NCBI GenBank assembly: GCA_020403455.1
Contig: JADBXP010000010.1
Location: 62,001 to 126,000, forward strand
Origin: Chitinophagaceae bacterium
Lineage (GTDB): Bacteria > Bacteroidota > Bacteroidia > Chitinophagales > Chitinophagaceae
Reading direction: 5' to 3'
Length of the DNA stretch: 64,000 nt
Shown here: piece after piece, positions 61,956 to 64,000 of the stretch
Position numbering within the stretch: position 1 is the first letter of the stretch
How the letters are laid out: each line of letters opens with the position of its first letter
Notes under the pieces: generated by a model
Told to the model about the DNA's origin: nothing
Database searches by the model: none
What the model saw: only the letters and a program-made list of their open reading frames with translations
Program-made: the position numbers and the translations under genes

Positions 61956-63211
61956 TTTCCGCGGATAATAGTGACCGGATCCATTTTGCTGGCTTTTCTG
62001 GAAGGGAAATAACCCGCCATATAGGTTGTTATCAATGCGAATACCAGACCGGTTACGTAAAAAACCGGATTGTAATTGATGGGATAAGTAGTTACGGTGG
62101 GAAGTGAAGCTGTGTTGAAAGGAATTTGATCGATAATGGCTGAAAGTCCCCAGCCAAAAAAGAGCCCTGCTATTCCTCCAGAGATGCCAATACTGAGCGC
62201 AATAAAGAGAAAAATCTTGTTGACATCTTTTCCGGAAAAACCGGTGGCTTTGAGTATGGCAATGGAATCCATTTTTTCATAAATGATCATGTTGAGGATA
62301 TTGTAAATACCGAAACCGGCGACAATCAATAAGGTAACACCTACCGCATACGAAATTAAAGTTCTCACTTTACTGCCGGTTTCAAACTGCGAGTTGGCAG
62401 TTTGTATATCCACAGCATCTGTTTCAAAGAGCCCGGCATATTCTTTGGCCATGGCAGGTGCCATGCTCAGGTCTTTCAGTTTGATTTGTAGATCTGTGAT
62501 ATAACTTCCAGCCTCACCCATCAGATTCTGGGTGGTTTTTAATGAGGCATAACTTTGTACTTTATCGATTTCCTGAATGCCGGACTGGAAGAAGCCCACC
62601 ACTTTTAGTTGTCGGATATCGCCTTTAGAAGTTGTTACCTGAATTACATCACCGATATTGGTTAATGTCTTTGCAGCAATTTCTTTCCCTAAAATGATGC
62701 TGTTGGGAATGGTATTGAGGTCATTGAAGTTGCCCGCTACTATGTAATCACTGAAAAAAAATAGTTTGTTTTCGGCGGTCACGTCTATGCCATTGATTAG
62801 TCCAGTAAGATCAGTAGCGCCAGTATTGTAAAATACCTGTGCTCCGATTTTAGGCGCATAACCTAGTACTCTTTCATCTTTTTCTACTGCGGCAATGATG
62901 GCAGCAATGTTATGAATTTGCAGTCGCTCCATTTTTGGTTTTACAGAACGAACGAAATTATAATGCGATTGATATTCGGGTGCAAGGTTGATGGGTAATC
63001 GCTCGGGGGCTTTGATCTCATTGAACAAGCGAACATGCGGGGTTCTGTTTAAGAGCAACCCATCCAGCAAATCGTTCAATCCCGCCATAAAACTCAACAG
63101 GGTAATGAACATGGTGATACTGAAGGCAACACCTACTGCTGCGACCATTGTTTGTCGCCACCTGGCTGTTTGCAGGGCGAAGGAAATGCGTATGATCAGT
63201 AACTTACCCAT
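61952..63211 (-). CDS. MacB/LolC-type ABC transporter permease
   Basis: 419 residues. One helix at about 20-48 (MVAAVGVAFSITMFITLLSFMAGL), a large periplasmic domain to about 275, then three helices: VRTLISYAVGVTLLIVAGFGIYNILNMIIYEKMDSIAILKATGFSGKDV, IFLFIALSIGISGGIAGLFFGWG, and [34 protein letters not shown]. This is the LolC/MacB layout. The ATG overlaps the stop of the MFP gene by one base (TAATG), so the three genes are tightly coupled. Confidence 0.92.
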   Translation of the reverse strand: MGKLLIIRISFALQTARWRQTMVAAVGVAFSITMFITLLSFMAGLNDLLDGLLLNRTPHVRLFNEIKAPERLPINLAPEYQSHYNFVRSVKPKMERLQIHNIAAIIAAVEKDERVLGYAPKIGAQVFYNTGATDLTGLINGIDVTAENKLFFFSDYIVAGNFNDLNTIPNSIILGKEIAAKTLTNIGDVIQVTTSKGDIRQLKVVGFFQSGIQEIDKVQSYASLKTTQNLMGEAGSYITDLQIKLKDLSMAPAMAKEYAGLFETDAVDIQTANSQFETGSKVRTLISYAVGVTLLIVAGFGIYNILNMIIYEKMDSIAILKATGFSGKDVNKIFLFIALSIGISGGIAGLFFGWGLSAIIDQIPFNTASLPTVTTYPINYNPVFYVTGLVFALITTYMAGYFPSRKASKMDPVTIIRGK

Positions 63212-64000
63212 TACTTTGGAAGTATGAGTTCATCATTGGCTGAAATTCCCGAGACAATCTCTACCCTGGAATAGTCTTTCATTCCCGTTACTACGCGTAT
63301 GGTTTTTCCCGTTTTATCAAGAACAGTAGAGTCATTCATCAAATATGTTCTGGGAATGAGAAGCGCTTTGGCTTTTGTTTGCAAAACGATATTGGCTTCA
63401 AAGCTTGTTTGGGCATACACCTTTTCCGGAGCCTTGGAAAAACTTGCTTCCACCAGAAAGGTTTTATTTTTTTCATTCATCATGGGTAAGATGCGGGTTA
63501 CCCGTGCCTCAAACACCTGATTTTTATAGCTGTCCATGGTAATCAGTACCGGGAGACCGGGTTGAATGCGGTTTATATCCGATTCATCGACCTGCATTTC
63601 CAGAATCAGTTCTTGAGAGTTGCCTATGATTCCCAGTGGCGTTTGCTGATTCACAAACTCCCCAGTTATTTTTGACCATTTCAAAACGATTCCGTCCGCC
63701 TGACTAACAACAGTAAAGTCTCTTTTGGATTGCTGTGCAATGCGAAGATTTTTTTCCGACAATTGATCATTGAAGCGCAGTTGTCTTTCCAGCTCTTTCA
63801 CTTTTTCCCTGGCGAGTTGGTGATCTGTCTTTGCATTTTGCCAGGCAAGTTCTCGCTGTTCTAATTCATTTCTGGTGCCGATTTGCTCGTTCCAGAGGTT
63901 GAGTTGACGTACATAAAGAATCGAATCCTGTCGCATTTTTTTAGCCGCCATTTCAGCCAGGGAAATTGCATCATTGAGTTTTCCTCTATTGGCATCCTGG
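63211..64000 (-). CDS. HlyD/MacA-type membrane fusion protein, cut by the window edge
   Basis: C-terminal part of a periplasmic adaptor. The frame is open beyond the ATG at 63951 to the edge (upstream residues read ISLAEMAAKKM), so the start lies outside. A coiled-coil (NELEQRELAWQNAKTDHQLAREKVKELERQ) is followed by the lipoyl-like half (VVSQADGIVLKWSKITGEFVNQQTPLGIIG) and a beta-barrel domain (MQVDESDINRIQPGLPVLITMDSY, VYAQTSFEANIVLQ). It ends with the usual membrane-proximal domain (VVTGMKDYSRVEIVSGISANDELILPK). Partner of the permease and ATPase downstream. Confidence 0.9.
   Translation of the reverse strand, partial: QDANRGKLNDAISLAEMAAKKMRQDSILYVRQLNLWNEQIGTRNELEQRELAWQNAKTDHQLAREKVKELERQLRFNDQLSEKNLRIAQQSKRDFTVVSQADGIVLKWSKITGEFVNQQTPLGIIGNSQELILEMQVDESDINRIQPGLPVLITMDSYKNQVFEARVTRILPMMNEKNKTFLVEASFSKAPEKVYAQTSFEANIVLQTKAKALLIPRTYLMNDSTVLDKTGKTIRVVTGMKDYSRVEIVSGISANDELILPK

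Noticed and set aside
1..64000. tRNA, rRNA or riboswitch genes in the gaps
   Set aside because: No cloverleaf-like or rRNA-like sequence was recognised in any intergenic region; a covariance-model search was not possible here.

Overview
This 64 kb window is chromosomal DNA from a member of the Bacteroidota, probably the Chitinophagaceae or a close relative. The evidence is a SusC/SusD pair, an ExbB-ExbD-ExbD-TonB operon, a short NuoG, many secreted or lipobox proteins, and matches to the Bacteroidetes -7 promoter box TAnnTTTG upstream of many genes. The family-level placement is inference from gene content only. No rRNA, tRNA or CRISPR array was recognised.

Layout. 1-6.6 kb is a housekeeping block: the C-terminal half of dinB, a 1-Cys peroxiredoxin behind a palindromic operator-like site, two overlapping pseudouridine synthases, rlmN, a small secreted protein, hisS and a low-molecular-weight protein tyrosine phosphatase. 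6.8-9.8 kb encodes a small membrane protein, a PstS-like lipoprotein and an exported TPR protein. 9.9-23.4 kb is a complete 14-gene nuoA-N operon for respiratory complex I; NuoG lacks the large C-terminal molybdopterin-type domain, and several gene gaps hold small GC-rich hairpins. 23.4-28.1 kb has an orphan MacB-like permease, a secreted carboxypeptidase-regulatory-like protein and a large secreted zinc metalloprotease. 28.4-31.5 kb is the exbB-exbD-exbD-tonB energy-transduction operon, followed by mnmE.

The 3' end of mnmE is followed by a 2.1 kb AT-rich islet carrying only an AbiEi/AbiEii-type type IV toxin-antitoxin pair. It ends in a second copy of the last 13 bp of mnmE (codons CIGK plus the first stop base), as expected if an integrative element had used the mnmE 3' end as its attachment site. 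No integrase remains. 35.2-40.0 kb carries a lipid kinase divergent from an App1-type phosphatidate phosphatase, an exported class V aminotransferase, a DUF1543 protein and a class A beta-lactamase-like serine hydrolase.

40.1-61.2 kb is the most distinctive region: a SusC/SusD pair, three ~1100-residue lipoproteins with FG-GAP/VCBS repeats and an ASPIC/UnbV (CRTAC1-like) domain, two lipoproteins of the vanadium-haloperoxidase/PAP2 fold, a secreted GH65-family glycosidase, and a membrane-anchored SRPBCC/GyrI-like protein. It resembles a polysaccharide-utilisation locus but has few classical glycosidases, and its substrate cannot be told from sequence. The window closes with an MFP-permease-ATPase ABC export operon that runs off the right edge.
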